From positions 124,001 through 188,000 of the forward strand of contig NZ_FPAY01000007.1 of assembly GCF_900116495.1 (NCBI RefSeq): a stretch of DNA of 64,000 nucleotides, read 5' to 3'. The translations under genes and the position numbers were made by a program. Shown here one piece after another: positions 26,260 to 37,991 of this stretch. Origin of the DNA: Arthrobacter sp. ov118. GTDB lineage: Bacteria > Actinomycetota > Actinomycetes > Actinomycetales > Micrococcaceae. The notes under the pieces were generated by a model. The model saw only the letters and a program-made list of their open reading frames with translations. It searched no databases and was not told the origin of the DNA. Every line of letters starts with the position of its first letter. Within the stretch, counting starts at the first letter, position 1.

Positions 26260-26784
26260 ATGAATGAGGCTCAGGCGGCCGCGCCTCCTTCACCTTCGGC
26301 CCGTCAACGCGCGGCGAGCCTCAAGGAACGCGTCTACATCATCTTCACCAGCCTGGCTGTGGTGCTGGCGCTCCGGGGCCACGCGGACGAGACCACGCCC
26401 GCCGCCGCGGCGGCCACCCTCAGCATCGTGGTGATCGGCTCCCTGCTCGGGATCTTGGTCGCCGATCTGCTCAGCCACCTGACGGTTCATTCAAAGCTCC
26501 CCTCCGGGGAGGAACTGCACCATATGATCACGGTCGGCGTCGACGGTCTCGGGGTGTTAGTCGCGCCGCTGCTCCTTCTGGCCGCGGCCGGCCTCGGGTT
26601 CATGTCAACGGCTGCGGCGCTCGGGTGGGCGGTTGGCGTGCTCGTGGTCTCGCTCGCCGTCGTCGGGTTCCTCGCGATCCGGCGCCTCGAGATTCCCCTG
26701 CGCCACAAAGCCGCCATCATGCTGGCCGAGGTTGTGTTGAGCCTTCTGGTGATCGGTCTCGAACTGGTGGCCCACAACCTCTAA
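26260..26784 (+). CDS. Multi-pass membrane protein of unknown function
   Basis: A 174-residue protein with about five hydrophobic segments (starting VYIIFTSLAVVLAL and ending EVVLSLLVIGLELVAHNL). I do not recognise the family; the Glu/His-bearing loop SHLTVHSKLPSGEELHHM between helices could bind metal, but this is only suggestive. The start is uncertain: ATG 26260 is used here, while a GTG at 26200 has the better Shine-Dalgarno (GGAGG at 26187-26191) and would add 20 residues. It follows the inverted repeat downstream of ctaA. Confidence 0.7.
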   Translation: MNEAQAAAPPSPSARQRAASLKERVYIIFTSLAVVLALRGHADETTPAAAAATLSIVVIGSLLGILVADLLSHLTVHSKLPSGEELHHMITVGVDGLGVLVAPLLLLAAAGLGFMSTAAALGWAVGVLVVSLAVVGFLAIRRLEIPLRHKAAIMLAEVVLSLLVIGLELVAHNL

Positions 26785-26993
26785 CCGCGGCCGCAGGCGC
26801 CCCAGCTGCCCAGCGCCGGGAACGCCCTCCGGAAGCTTGGTCAGGTTCCGTCCAGACGCGTCGGGGATAATGGAAGGGGCGCACGACGGGCGCCGCAATC
26901 ACATCATGAGAAGACGAACGGCACGGTTGCCGGATTCAGCTGCCGAGATTTAGCTGAAATCGGAACCGGCCAGACAGAGGCTCCGGAGGTCAC

Positions 26994-28172
26994 GTGGCGT
27001 TAATAGTCGGCAAAAGGGCCACATCGGCTGCCCAGCTCAGCACAGGCCAACCGGGTTCAGGCCAACGACCCCAAGTGCGCCCGCGGCTGGACGGGCTGGA
27101 TGTTCTCCGCGGGGCGGCCGTTGGAGCGGTCCTGCTCGGGCATTCCTGGCCGGCGATATTCGAAGGGGCCGGCATCGTTGGCGTGATCGCCTTCTTCGTG
27201 CTGAGCGGCTACCTGATCACCAACGTGCTCGTCAGGGATGTCGAACGGCACCGCAAGATCCGTTACGGCCGCTTCTATGCACACCGCGCCTTCCGGCTCG
27301 TGCCGGCGCTGATCTCCCTGCTGGGCGTGTATGCCATCGTCGAACTGGCCACCGACGTCCTCGGCGACCGGTCCAAGGGAATCGTCGGTTATACCGTTCT
27401 GGCCGGCTTCGGCTACCTCAAAGACCTGCCACTGCCCTTCGACGTCAGCATGGCCATCGGGCCGCTGTGGACGCTGGCCGTGGAGGAACAGTTCTATCTG
27501 ATCTGGCCGGCGCTGCTGGTGCTTGCCCTGCGGCGCAATCGCCAGGGACGGCTGATTGGCCTTTCTGCCGCCGTCACCCTTTTCCTCATGACCGCCAGTG
27601 TGGTGGCGATGATGATCCTTGCACCACAACTTCACTCGCTGGTCTATGCGCTTCCGACGACATGGGGTTTGGGTCTGATCATCGGATCGGCCCTGCGGCT
27701 TTACCGGGTCCACGTGTTCGGCTGGTTCTCCGGCCGCTGGCTCCGGCTGGCGGCCCTGCTCGTTTCAGTCGCCGTCCTGGCCGCGCTGGCCTTCTTCCCG
27801 AAGGCCAACGAAACGCCGGCCTTCTTCTTCGTTGGCGGCCCCCTGGCCATGGTTGCCGCGGCCGTCCTGGTGGCGCTGGGCGCTTCCCGTACCCGTGCGA
27901 TGCCGCGATGGACGCGCCCGGTGCAGCTGCTTGGCACCGTGTCCTACGCCGCGTACCTCTGGAATTACATCGTCATTCTCTGGCTCAACGGAGGCTCGAC
28001 GGCGGACCTGCCCCCGCTGGTGGCCGTCTCGGCCATCCTGTTGACTCTGGCTATTGCGGTGATCAGCTGGCACACCGTCGAACGGCTGGGACGCATCGCG
28101 CGGTCCCGCTTCGACCGGGCCCATCCGGACCGGCAGCCGGCGGACGCCTGCGCCGTTCCATCGCGGACCTGA
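26994..28172 (+). CDS. Membrane acyltransferase, OafA/acyltransferase-3 family
   Basis: A 392-residue integral membrane protein with about ten helices. The family's motifs are present: RLDGLDVLRGAAVGAVLLGH with the catalytic-type histidine, FFVLSGYLITNVL, RFYAHRAFRLVPAL and GPLWTLAVEEQFYLIWP. Such enzymes move acyl groups (often acetyl) onto cell-surface sugars, glycolipids or peptidoglycan; the target here is unknown. The GTG start follows GGAGG closely. A hairpin follows the gene. Confidence 0.9.
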   Translation: MALIVGKRATSAAQLSTGQPGSGQRPQVRPRLDGLDVLRGAAVGAVLLGHSWPAIFEGAGIVGVIAFFVLSGYLITNVLVRDVERHRKIRYGRFYAHRAFRLVPALISLLGVYAIVELATDVLGDRSKGIVGYTVLAGFGYLKDLPLPFDVSMAIGPLWTLAVEEQFYLIWPALLVLALRRNRQGRLIGLSAAVTLFLMTASVVAMMILAPQLHSLVYALPTTWGLGLIIGSALRLYRVHVFGWFSGRWLRLAALLVSVAVLAALAFFPKANETPAFFFVGGPLAMVAAAVLVALGASRTRAMPRWTRPVQLLGTVSYAAYLWNYIVILWLNGGSTADLPPLVAVSAILLTLAIAVISWHTVERLGRIARSRFDRAHPDRQPADACAVPSRT

Positions 28173-28188
28173 CCCGCCCGAACAACGT

Positions 28189-28226
28189 CTGAGGCTCCCA
28201 CACCCACTTGGGTGAGGGAGCCTCAG
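28189..28226. terminator. Hairpin between convergent acyltransferase gene and ctaB
   Basis: CTGAGGCTCCC (28189-28199) pairs perfectly with GGGAGCCTCAG (28216-28226), and the loop adds CACCC/GGGTG. It lies between two convergent stop codons, so it probably terminates both ways. Confidence 0.75.
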
Positions 28227-28282
28227 GCGTTGGAAGGGGGACTTTACCCCGCCCGGCGGGGACTACCGGCCGAACGGGCCTC

Positions 28283-29233
28283 TCAGCCGCCCATGAGGGC
28301 GGAGCCGACGAACGGGTCCACTGCCAGGGCCAGGAAGAGCAGCGTCAGGTAGCTGATGGAACCGTGGAAGACCTTCATGGCGCCCTTGTTCGAAACGTCG
28401 CCGGACTGCGCGCGGTTATAGAGGGCGTGCGACTCGTACAGGAACCAGGCACCGGCCGCGACCGCGGTCACGGTGTACACCCAGCCTGCGTGGCCGGCCG
28501 GGATCATCAGCAGCGAACACGCCACCATGGCCCACGCGTAGAGAACCACCTGCACGGAGACCACTTTGGCGCCGGCGATTGCACCAAGCATCGGCACGTT
28601 GGCGTTGCGGTAGTCTTCGCCATAGCGCATCGACAGCGGCCAGTAGTGCGGCGGGGTCCAGAGGAAGATCACCATGAACAGTACAACGGCGGGCCATTCG
28701 ACCGTGTTGGTGACGGCGGCCCAGGCGATCAGGACAGGGAAACACCCTGCAGCCCCGCCCCAGACGATGTTCTGGGCCGTGCGCCGTTTGAGGATCATGG
28801 TGTAGATGACCACGTAGAAGACGATGGCGCCGAGCCCCAGCCAGGCGGAAAGCGGGTTAGCCCCGAACCAGAGGATGGCGATTGCCGCCGCGCCCAGCAG
28901 CCAGGAGAAGACGAGCGCTTCGCGCGGGGTGACCTCGCCGGTGACCAGCGGCCGGTTCTCGGTGCGGTGCATGAGTTTGTCAATGTCGCGGTCGATGTAA
29001 CAGTTGAAGGCCCCCGCGGAGCCCGCCGCAAACGCCCCTCCCACCAGTGTCGCCAGGATCAGCCCGATCGACGGGAAACCGCGCTCGGCGTAGATCATTG
29101 TGGGCAGGGTGCTGACGAGCAGAAGTTCAATGACACGAGGTTTCGTGAGCGCCAGGTAGGCCTTGGCTTTGCGGCCGAAGCTCATCCTTCCCGAGACCGG
29201 GGAGGCGTTCAACGGCGTGTTAGTTGTGCTCAC
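28283..29233 (-). CDS. ctaB: Protoheme IX farnesyltransferase CtaB (heme O synthase)
   Basis: A 316-residue UbiA-family prenyltransferase with about nine helices that attaches farnesyl to heme B, the step before CtaA. The first Asp-rich motif lies in [20 protein letters not shown]; the second conserved loop is [17 protein letters not shown], followed by [20 protein letters not shown]. The GTG at 29233 ([10 protein letters not shown]) was chosen because upstream sequence in the open frame is not conserved-looking. It is divergent from tkt, a common actinobacterial arrangement. Confidence 0.93.
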   Translation of the reverse strand: MSTTNTPLNASPVSGRMSFGRKAKAYLALTKPRVIELLLVSTLPTMIYAERGFPSIGLILATLVGGAFAAGSAGAFNCYIDRDIDKLMHRTENRPLVTGEVTPREALVFSWLLGAAAIAILWFGANPLSAWLGLGAIVFYVVIYTMILKRRTAQNIVWGGAAGCFPVLIAWAAVTNTVEWPAVVLFMVIFLWTPPHYWPLSMRYGEDYRNANVPMLGAIAGAKVVSVQVVLYAWAMVACSLLMIPAGHAGWVYTVTAVAAGAWFLYESHALYNRAQSGDVSNKGAMKVFHGSISYLTLLFLALAVDPFVGSALMGG

Positions 29234-29720
29234 GGTGGCAGTCACTCTGTTCTGTCTGGCTGTGCAGTTCGGTGTGGCAGGGCGGCCCCGGGTGGATATC
29301 GCAACGCGTCTTGCTCCAAGACGGACCCGGCGCTCAGCGCACACCCGTGTCTTTGCCCATCGAAGGCCACCACCCATCATACCGTGGCGCGTGGATGTCC
29401 CGGGCCGCCGTAGCCCCTCATGCTTCCGCCGTGTTAACGCCTGCTCACCACCCCTGCAAGCGACGGTGATTCATATAAGCGAAATCCGGTCCATTTGCTG
29501 AGATATACGCTGACCACCAAGTGGATTGGGACTAGGCTGTTCTTAGATCAGCGCACACGGGCGGGCTGCCGAAACAGGCCGCCGCTGCATCTGCGTCTGA
29601 ATGATAGATCAACGTTTCGATGGTGAACGGCTGGTACGAACTGCAGCGGGGCACCGAACTGTGCCCAGAGCGGGACTGAGCGTACCGCCGGCCGTCAGCA
29701 CAGAGAGGGGCCCGGTTTTC
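29234..29720. other. 487-bp divergent region between ctaB and tkt
   Basis: It holds the promoters for ctaB and the pentose phosphate operon. A candidate for tkt is given separately. A stretch at 29468-29510 is AT-rich for this DNA. An ATG at 29601 is in frame with tkt and would add 40 residues, but they look unlike transketolase and I regard this part as untranslated leader. Nothing else recognisable. Confidence 0.5.
29510..29538 (+). promoter_or_regulatory. Candidate promoter of the tkt operon
   Basis: CTGACC (29510-29515) and TAGGCT (29533-29538) are separated by 17 bp, the ideal spacing for a housekeeping sigma factor. A transcript starting near 29545 would have a leader of about 175 nt before the GTG at 29721. 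Confidence 0.5.
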
Positions 29721-31847
29721 GTGCCACATTTGGAAGAGCAAGAACTGTCATGGACTGATTTGGACCGGAAGGCCGTGGATACTGTCCGGGTGCTGGCCGC
29801 GGACGCGGTGGAGAAGGTGGGCAACGGGCACCCGGGGACCGCGATGAGCCTGGCGCCGGCGGCGTACTTGTTGTTCCAGAAGCTGATGCGTCATGATCCG
29901 AAGGATCCGGACTGGATCGGGCGTGACCGGTTTATCCTCTCCCCGGGGCACACGTCGCTGACCCTGTACATCCAGTTGTTCCTCTCCGGGTACGGGCTGG
30001 AGCTGAAGGACCTTCAGGCGCTGCGCACCTGGGGTTCGCTGACCCCGGGCCACCCGGAATACCGGCACACGGCCGGGGTGGAGATCACCACCGGCCCGCT
30101 GGGCCAGGGCCTGGCCTCCGCGGTCGGGTTCGCGTATTCCCAGCGCCGGATGCGCGGCCTGTTCGACGCCGACGCGCCCGCCGGCCAGTCCCCGTTCGAC
30201 CACACGGTCTGGGTGATCGCCTCCGACGGGGACCTGCAGGAAGGCGTCACGAGTGAGGCGTCCTCACTCGCCGGGCACCAGGAACTGGGCAACCTCGTGG
30301 TGGTTTACGACGAGAACCACATCAGCATTGAGGACGACACCGACGTGGCGTTCACCGAAGACGTCCTGAAAAGGTACGAGGCGTACGGCTGGCACACCCA
30401 GCGGGTCGACTGGACCCGCACCGGCGAGTACGTCGAGGACGTGCAGGAACTGTATGCGGCGCTGCTGGCCGCGAAGGCCGAAACGTCCAAACCCTCGATC
30501 ATTTCGCTGCGGACCATCATCGGCTACCCGGCGCCGAAGAAGCAGAACACCGGCAAGATCCACGGCTCGGCCCTGGGCGCGGAGGAAGTCGCGGCCCTGA
30601 AGAGCGTGCTCGGGTTCGACCCGGAGCGGGCGTTCGAGGTCGACGAGGACGTCCTGGCCCACGCCCGGTCCGTGGTGGACCGCGGCGCGCACGCCCGCAA
30701 GGCCTGGGAGGAGTCCTTCACCGCCTGGCAGGCCGCGAACCCGGACGCCGCGGCGCTGCTCGAGCGCGTCGAGGCCAGGCAGCTCCCGGCGGAACTGGAC
30801 GCCGCGCTGCCGGTGTTCGAGGCCGGCAAGGACGTCTCGACCCGCGCCGCGTCCGGGAAGGTCCTGAACGCGATCGGCCCGGTCATGCCCGAACTCTGGG
30901 GCGGCTCGGCGGACCTGGCCGAGTCGAACAACACCACGATCGAAGGCTCGCCCTCGTTCATCCCGGCCTCGCGGTCCACGGCCGCGTGGAAGGGCAACCC
31001 GTACGGGCGGGTGCTGCACTTCGGGATCCGTGAGCACGCCGCCGCGTCGATCGTGAACGGCATCGCGCTGCACGGGAACACCAGGGCGTTCTCGGGCACG
31101 TTCCTGATCTTCTCCGACTACCAGCGGCCCGCGATCCGGCTCGGCGCCCTGATGGGCGTGCCGTCACTGTACGTCTGGACGCACGACTCGATCGGCCTGG
31201 GCGAGGACGGCCCGACCCACCAGCCGGTCGAGCAGCTCGCCAGCCTCCGCGCGATCCCGGGCCTGGACGTGGTCCGCCCCGGGGACGCGAACGAGGTCGC
31301 CGCGGCCTGGAAGGTGATGCTGGAAAACCACGAGAACCCCGCCGGGATCGTGCTGACCCGGCAGAACATCCCCACCTGGGACCGCGGCGAGGGCGTTGCC
31401 GAGGGCGACACGTTCGGCTCCACCGCCGGCGTCCGTCGCGGCGGCTACGTCCTGGCCGAAGCCTCCAAGGACGGCAAGACGGTGGACGCGCAGGTGATCC
31501 TGATCGGCACCGGCTCCGAGGTCCAGCTCGCCGTCGCCGCGCGCACCGCGCTGCAGGCCGAGGGCATCCCCACCCGGGTGGTGTCCATGCCCTGTGTGGA
31601 ATGGTTCAAAAAGCAGGACCCCGCCTACCGCGAATCCGTGCTCCCCGCCGCCGTGAAGGCCCGCGTCTCGGTCGAGGCCGGCCTGGCCCTGGGCTGGCGC
31701 GAGTTCACCGGCGACGCCGGCCGCAACATCTCCCTGGAACACTTCGGCGCGTCCGCGGACTACAAACGCCTCTTCCAGGAATTCGGCATCACCGCCGAAG
31801 CCGTCACCGCCGCCGCGAAGGACTCCCTCGCCAGCGCCACTAACTAA
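29721..31847 (+). CDS. tkt: Transketolase
   Basis: A 708-residue thiamine-diphosphate enzyme that moves two-carbon units between sugar phosphates. Key motifs are [39 protein letters not shown], the TPP-binding [13 protein letters not shown], and in the pyrimidine domain [19 protein letters not shown]. The GTG at 29721 ([11 protein letters not shown]) was chosen because transketolase homology begins a few residues later; an ATG 120 bp upstream is in frame. It heads the tkt-tal-pgi-zwf-opcA-pgl operon. Confidence 0.95.
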   Translation: MPHLEEQELSWTDLDRKAVDTVRVLAADAVEKVGNGHPGTAMSLAPAAYLLFQKLMRHDPKDPDWIGRDRFILSPGHTSLTLYIQLFLSGYGLELKDLQALRTWGSLTPGHPEYRHTAGVEITTGPLGQGLASAVGFAYSQRRMRGLFDADAPAGQSPFDHTVWVIASDGDLQEGVTSEASSLAGHQELGNLVVVYDENHISIEDDTDVAFTEDVLKRYEAYGWHTQRVDWTRTGEYVEDVQELYAALLAAKAETSKPSIISLRTIIGYPAPKKQNTGKIHGSALGAEEVAALKSVLGFDPERAFEVDEDVLAHARSVVDRGAHARKAWEESFTAWQAANPDAAALLERVEARQLPAELDAALPVFEAGKDVSTRAASGKVLNAIGPVMPELWGGSADLAESNNTTIEGSPSFIPASRSTAAWKGNPYGRVLHFGIREHAAASIVNGIALHGNTRAFSGTFLIFSDYQRPAIRLGALMGVPSLYVWTHDSIGLGEDGPTHQPVEQLASLRAIPGLDVVRPGDANEVAAAWKVMLENHENPAGIVLTRQNIPTWDRGEGVAEGDTFGSTAGVRRGGYVLAEASKDGKTVDAQVILIGTGSEVQLAVAARTALQAEGIPTRVVSMPCVEWFKKQDPAYRESVLPAAVKARVSVEAGLALGWREFTGDAGRNISLEHFGASADYKRLFQEFGITAEAVTAAAKDSLASATN

Positions 31848-31858
31848 CCCACCCTCAC

Positions 31859-31888
31859 GGTTCCGGGGGACCACGCGCCCCCGGAACC
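31859..31888 (+). terminator. Intercistronic hairpin between tkt and tal
   Basis: GGTTCCGGGGG (31859-31869) pairs perfectly with CCCCCGGAACC (31878-31888) around an 8-nt loop, 11 bp after the tkt stop. The short CATCATTT after it is a poor T-run, so it may attenuate or stabilise rather than fully stop transcription into tal. Confidence 0.65.
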
Positions 31889-31910
31889 CATCATTTCCAG
31901 GAGTTATGAC

Positions 31911-33026
31911 ATGACTACCCCCACCCAGCAGCTCTCCGACGCCGGCGTCTCGATCTGGCTTGACGACCTCTCCCGCGGCCGCCTGCAGACCGGCACCCTG
32001 CGCAAACTGATCGAAGAGAAGAACGTCGTCGGCGTCACCACCAACCCGTCGATCTTCCACGCCGCCATCACCGCAGGCACCGATTACGACGCCATCATCG
32101 CCGCGCAGGCCGCGGCCGGAGCCACCGTGGAAGAGACCGTCTTCGAAATCACCACCACCGACGTCGCCGACGCGTGCGACCTCTTCGCCCCGGTCGCCGC
32201 GGCCACCAAGGGTGTTGACGGCCGCGTGTCCATCGAGGTGGACCCCCGCCTGGCCTGGGACACCGCCGGCACCATCGCCGAGGCGAAGCACCTGTACAAG
32301 AAGGTCGGCAAGGACAACGTCCTGATCAAGATCCCGGCCACCCTCGAGGGCCTGGAAGCGATCACCGCCACCCTGGCCGAGGGCATCAGCGTCAACGTGA
32401 CCCTGATCTTCTCGCTCGAGCGCTACCGCGCCGTGATCAACGCGTTCCAGTCCGGCCTGGAGCAGGCCAAGGGCAACGGCCACGACTTGTCCAAGATCCA
32501 CTCGGTCGCATCCTTCTTCGTCTCCCGCGTCGACGCCGAAATCGACAAGCGCCTCGACCGCATCGGCACCGACGAGGCCAAGGCCCTCAAGGGCAAGGCC
32601 GGCCTGGCCAACGCCCGCCTGGCCTACCAGGTCTACGAGGAGCTCTTCTCCACCGAACGCTGGGCCCTGCTGGCCGAGGCCGGCGCCCTGCCGCAGCGCC
32701 CGCTCTGGGCCTCCACCGGTGTGAAGGACCCGGCGTACCCGGACACCCTTTACGTCACCGAGCTCGTCGCCCCCGGCGTGGTGAACACCATGCCGGAGAA
32801 GACCCTGGACGCGACGTTCGATCACGGCGCGGTCACCGGCGATACCGTCACCCGCGGCTACGACGACGCCAACGCGACGCTGAACGCGCTCGACGCGCTC
32901 GGCATCTCCTACAACGACGTCGTGGCCCTGCTCGAGTCCGAAGGCCTGGACAAGTTTGTCGCCAGCTGGAAGGAACTCCTCGGCGACGTCGAAGGCGCCC
33001 TCGCCTCTGCACGGAAGGCTTCCTAA
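31911..33026 (+). CDS. tal: Transaldolase
   Basis: A 371-residue TIM-barrel aldolase that transfers a dihydroxyacetone unit via a Schiff base. [13 protein letters not shown] near the N-terminus and the catalytic lysine in [10 protein letters not shown] mark the family; [17 protein letters not shown] and [16 protein letters not shown] follow. The length fits the actinobacterial type. AGGAG precedes the ATG. pgi begins 6 bp after its stop. Confidence 0.95.
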   Translation: MTTPTQQLSDAGVSIWLDDLSRGRLQTGTLRKLIEEKNVVGVTTNPSIFHAAITAGTDYDAIIAAQAAAGATVEETVFEITTTDVADACDLFAPVAAATKGVDGRVSIEVDPRLAWDTAGTIAEAKHLYKKVGKDNVLIKIPATLEGLEAITATLAEGISVNVTLIFSLERYRAVINAFQSGLEQAKGNGHDLSKIHSVASFFVSRVDAEIDKRLDRIGTDEAKALKGKAGLANARLAYQVYEELFSTERWALLAEAGALPQRPLWASTGVKDPAYPDTLYVTELVAPGVVNTMPEKTLDATFDHGAVTGDTVTRGYDDANATLNALDALGISYNDVVALLESEGLDKFVASWKELLGDVEGALASARKAS

Positions 33027-33032
33027 CCCACC

Positions 33033-34667
33033 ATGAGCACACTCAGTTACGACGCCACCGGCGCAGCCCGCCAGGCACATGAGCAGCACCTCCCCGCACT
33101 GTTGGAAGACCGCATTGCGACCCGGATCTTCGCGAAGGACGCCACCTTGTGGGGTCCGGACGCCGAGCAGGAATCCGCAGTCCGGCTGGGCTGGGTCGAG
33201 GCGGCCACCGTCTCCCAGCCGCTGGTCAGCAGCATCCTGGAACTCCGCGACGCGCTGAAGGCCGACGGCGTGACGCGGATCGTCCTCTGCGGCATGGGGG
33301 GCTCCTCGCTGGCGCCTGAAGTCATTGCGGGTACCGCTGGCGTCGAGCTGGCTGTGCTGGACAGCACAGACCCTGAACAGGTAAGTGCCGCCCTGGCGGA
33401 CCGACTGGCCGAAACGGCCATTGTCGTTTCGTCCAAGTCCGGTTCCACCGTGGAGACCGACTCCCAGCGGCGCATCTTCGAGCAGGCATTCACCGATGCC
33501 GGCATCGACGCCAAGAGCCGGATCATCATTGTCACCGACCCGGGTTCGCCGCTGGACAAGGCCTCCCGGGAGGCCGGCTACCGGGCCGTCTTCAACGCCG
33601 ACCCCAACGTCGGCGGCCGTTTCTCCGCACTGACCGCGTTCGGGCTGGTTCCTTGCGGACTGGCCGGAGTCGACATCCAGGCTTTCCTGGATGAAGCGGA
33701 ATTAGCGGCGGAGACGCTCAATGAGGACTCCCCCGAGAACATCGGCCTCGCCCTTGGCTCGGCCCTGGGCGGCACCAACCCGCTGCGCAACAAGATCGTC
33801 ATCGCGGAGGACGGTTCGGGGATCGTCGGCTTCGCCGACTGGGCTGAACAGCTCATCGCCGAATCCACGGGCAAGCTGGGCACCGGCGTGCTGCCGGTGG
33901 TAGCCGGTCCCGCCTCCCCGGAAGCCACACTTGGCGCTCCCGATGTCCTGGTCATCCGGCTCGTCGCGGCCGATGCCGACGTCGACCTCCGCGAAAACGA
34001 GGTCGCCATTGCCGGCGGCCTCGCGACGCAGATGATGGTGTGGGAATTCGCCACCGCCGTGGCCGGCCGGCTACTGGGCATCAACCCCTTTGACCAGCCC
34101 GACGTCGAGGCCGCCAAAGTCGCCGCACGCGGTCTGCTGGACGCGCAACCCGAGCCGACGCCGGCAGACTTCACCGACGGCGCCATCGAGGTCCGCGGCG
34201 GAGCGTGGCTCGCCGGCGCAGCCACAGCAGCAGACGCGGTCAACGCACTGCTGGGCGAGCTGGGACCGGACAACTACCTCAGTGTCCAGGCCTATTTCGA
34301 CCGGCTCGCCTACGCGGACCTCGAGGGGGTCCGCGACGAACTGGCGGCGGTCAGCCGGCGCCCTGTGACCTTCGGCTGGGGCCCCCGCTTCCTGCACTCC
34401 ACCGGACAATTCCACAAGGGCGGACCCGCGATCGGTGTTTTCCTTCAAGTGACTGCCGCTTCCGCGCTGGACCTCGCCATCCCGGAGCGCCCGTTCACGT
34501 TCGGCGAGCTGATTTCGGCCCAGGCGGCCGGGGATGCCCAGGTCCTGTCCGAGCATGGCCGTCCGGTCCTTCGACTGCACCTGACCGACCGCGCCGCGGG
34601 CGTGAAGCAACTGCAGGAAATCGTCGCTTCCCTTGCCGGCCAGGCCGCACCTTCCACTCAGAGCTAA
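33033..34667 (+). CDS. pgi: Glucose-6-phosphate isomerase
   Basis: A 544-residue protein with two SIS sugar-phosphate-binding domains that interconverts glucose 6-phosphate and fructose 6-phosphate. CGMGGSSLAPEV and SSKSGSTVETDSQRR are the phosphate-binding segments; ALGSALGGTNPLRNKIVI and STGQFHKGGPAIGVFLQ lie further along. It is placed directly between tal and zwf, joining glycolysis and the pentose phosphate pathway in one operon. Confidence 0.92.
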   Translation: MSTLSYDATGAARQAHEQHLPALLEDRIATRIFAKDATLWGPDAEQESAVRLGWVEAATVSQPLVSSILELRDALKADGVTRIVLCGMGGSSLAPEVIAGTAGVELAVLDSTDPEQVSAALADRLAETAIVVSSKSGSTVETDSQRRIFEQAFTDAGIDAKSRIIIVTDPGSPLDKASREAGYRAVFNADPNVGGRFSALTAFGLVPCGLAGVDIQAFLDEAELAAETLNEDSPENIGLALGSALGGTNPLRNKIVIAEDGSGIVGFADWAEQLIAESTGKLGTGVLPVVAGPASPEATLGAPDVLVIRLVAADADVDLRENEVAIAGGLATQMMVWEFATAVAGRLLGINPFDQPDVEAAKVAARGLLDAQPEPTPADFTDGAIEVRGGAWLAGAATAADAVNALLGELGPDNYLSVQAYFDRLAYADLEGVRDELAAVSRRPVTFGWGPRFLHSTGQFHKGGPAIGVFLQVTAASALDLAIPERPFTFGELISAQAAGDAQVLSEHGRPVLRLHLTDRAAGVKQLQEIVASLAGQAAPSTQS

Positions 34668-34682
34668 GGCACCGACCCAACC

Positions 34683-36241
<1,559 letters not shown>

Positions 36242-36245
<4 letters not shown>

Positions 36246-37183
36246 TCGTAGATCTTCCCGACACCACCACTTCGAAGATTTCCAAGAAGATCATGGCCCT
36301 GCGCGAGCAGGGCGGCGTGATCGCCCTGGGCCGGGTGCTGACCCTGGTGGTCGTCACCCGTTCCGGGCTTGAAGAGGAAGCCATCGAGGCGGCGAATGAG
36401 GCCAGCCGGGAACACCCGTGCCGGATCATCGTCCTGGCCGACGCCGGGGCGCAGGCCCCGACCCGGCTTGACGCGCAGATCCGTGTCGGCGGCGACGCCG
36501 GCGCTTCCGAGGTCATCCTGCTGCGCGGCTACGGCGAACTCGCCGAGGAAAGCGAGTCCCTCGTCGCGGCCCTGCTGCTGCCGGACGCGCCGATCGTGGC
36601 CTGGTGGCCGCACGGCGCTCCCAGAAACGCGTGCCAGACCTCGATCGGGGGCATCGCGCACCGCCGGATCACCGACTCGGCCAATGAGACGGACCCGGCC
36701 GCGGCGCTTGAGAACATCCGCCGCACGTACAAGGCCGGCGACACAGACCTTGCCTGGACCCGGCTGACCAACTGGCGCATCCAGCTGGCCGCGGTCCTGG
36801 ACCAGGCGGACGAGTCGCCCGTGTCGGCTGTCACCGTTGAGGGGGCCTCGGACTCCCCCAGCACCCTGCTCCTCGCGGCCTGGCTGACCCTCGCCCTGGA
36901 CGTGCCCGTGACGATCGTTGCCGATCCGGCGGGAACCGGGATCCGGCGCGTCCGGCTGTCCCGGGCCGCCGGGGACATCCAGCTGTTCCGGCCGGGGCTG
37001 ACCATTGCGGAACTGACCCAGCCCGGGCAGCCGGCACAGCGGATCTCCCTGCCGCGCCGCAGCCTCAAGGACTGCCTCGCGGAAGAGCTGCGCCGCCTGG
37101 ACCCGGACGAAGTGTTCGGCGAAGTGATTACTATGGGACTGCCACGTACCAACCTAAGGAGTGTCCGTCCCAGTGAGCGCTGA
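36242..37183 (+). CDS. opcA: Glucose-6-phosphate dehydrogenase assembly protein OpcA
   Basis: A 313-residue protein of the OpcA family, an allosteric partner of G6PDH in Actinobacteria and cyanobacteria. It begins MIVDLPDTTTSKISKKIMAL, contains VVTRSGLEEEAIEAANEAS and the conserved VAWWPHGAP. Its start overlaps zwf and its end overlaps the pgl start region by 11 bp, so all three are translationally coupled. Confidence 0.93.
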
Positions 37184-37991
37184 CCCCAGAGTAAGCATCC
37201 ATCCTGACTCGACCGTCCTGATGGCTGCCATAGCCGCCCGCCTGATCACCAAGCTTGTGGATATTCAGGACCGGCACGGCGAGGCCACGGTGGTGCTTAC
37301 CGGGGGCACAATGGGCATCGGCTCACTCAAGGCCGTGGCGGAATCACCGGCGGCGAAGGCCGTTGACTGGTCCAAGGTGAACTTCTGGTGGGGGGACGAG
37401 CGCTTTCTGCCGGCGGACGACGCAGAGCGAAACGCCCGCCAGGCCCATGAAGCTCTCCTGTCCCGCATCGACGTCGACCCCGGGCGCGTCCACGTGCCCG
37501 GGTCCACCGACGACTTTGGAAGCCCGGAAGAGGCTGCGGCGGACTACGCGCGCCGGCTCGCGGAAGCGGCTGCGGCCGAGCACGCCGCAGACATGTCCGA
37601 TGACAGGCCGGAGCAGCCCGCCCGTCTGCCGCGGCTGGACATCGTCCTCCTCGGTGTCGGCCCGGACGCCCACGTCGCGTCGCTCTTCCCGGAGCAGGCC
37701 GGCATCCGGGAGAAGGAACTGACCGTGGTGGGTGTCCAGAACTCCCCCAAGCCGCCGCCGGACCGGGTCTCGCTGACCTTGCCGGCAATCAATACGGCAA
37801 CAGAAGTGTGGATGGTGGTGGCAGGCGACGACAAGGCCGGCGCCGTCGGCCTGGCCCTGGCCGGTGCCAACCCTGTGCAGGTCCCTGCAGCAGGCCCGCG
37901 CGGCCGCCGCGAGACCCTGTGGCTGATCGATGAAAACGCGGCCTCACGGGTCCCGGAGCAACTCGTCCGGAAGGGCCCGTCGGGCGCGTAG
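37173..37991 (+). CDS. pgl: 6-phosphogluconolactonase
   Basis: A 272-residue enzyme that hydrolyses 6-phosphogluconolactone. LTGGTMGIGSLKAV, the GDERFLPADDAERN motif and LLGVGPDAHVASLFPEQ are visible; the last is usually G-x-G-x-D-G-H, with Ala here in place of Gly. The GTG at 37173 is preferred over an in-frame GTG at 37161 because AAGGAG (37157-37162) then has room as a ribosome binding site. The 3' end overlaps the end of rbpA on the other strand by 48 bp. Confidence 0.92.
   Translation: MSADPRVSIHPDSTVLMAAIAARLITKLVDIQDRHGEATVVLTGGTMGIGSLKAVAESPAAKAVDWSKVNFWWGDERFLPADDAERNARQAHEALLSRIDVDPGRVHVPGSTDDFGSPEEAAADYARRLAEAAAAEHAADMSDDRPEQPARLPRLDIVLLGVGPDAHVASLFPEQAGIREKELTVVGVQNSPKPPPDRVSLTLPAINTATEVWMVVAGDDKAGAVGLALAGANPVQVPAAGPRGRRETLWLIDENAASRVPEQLVRKGPSGA

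Noticed and set aside
29601..29720. N-terminal extension of transketolase from the ATG at 29601
   Set aside because: The 40 extra residues resemble no transketolase and lack a ribosome binding site; the GTG at 29721 is closer to the conserved start.
31164..33089. Large minus-strand frame opposite tkt and tal
   Set aside because: Glycine/valine-rich antisense shadow of two well-conserved genes.
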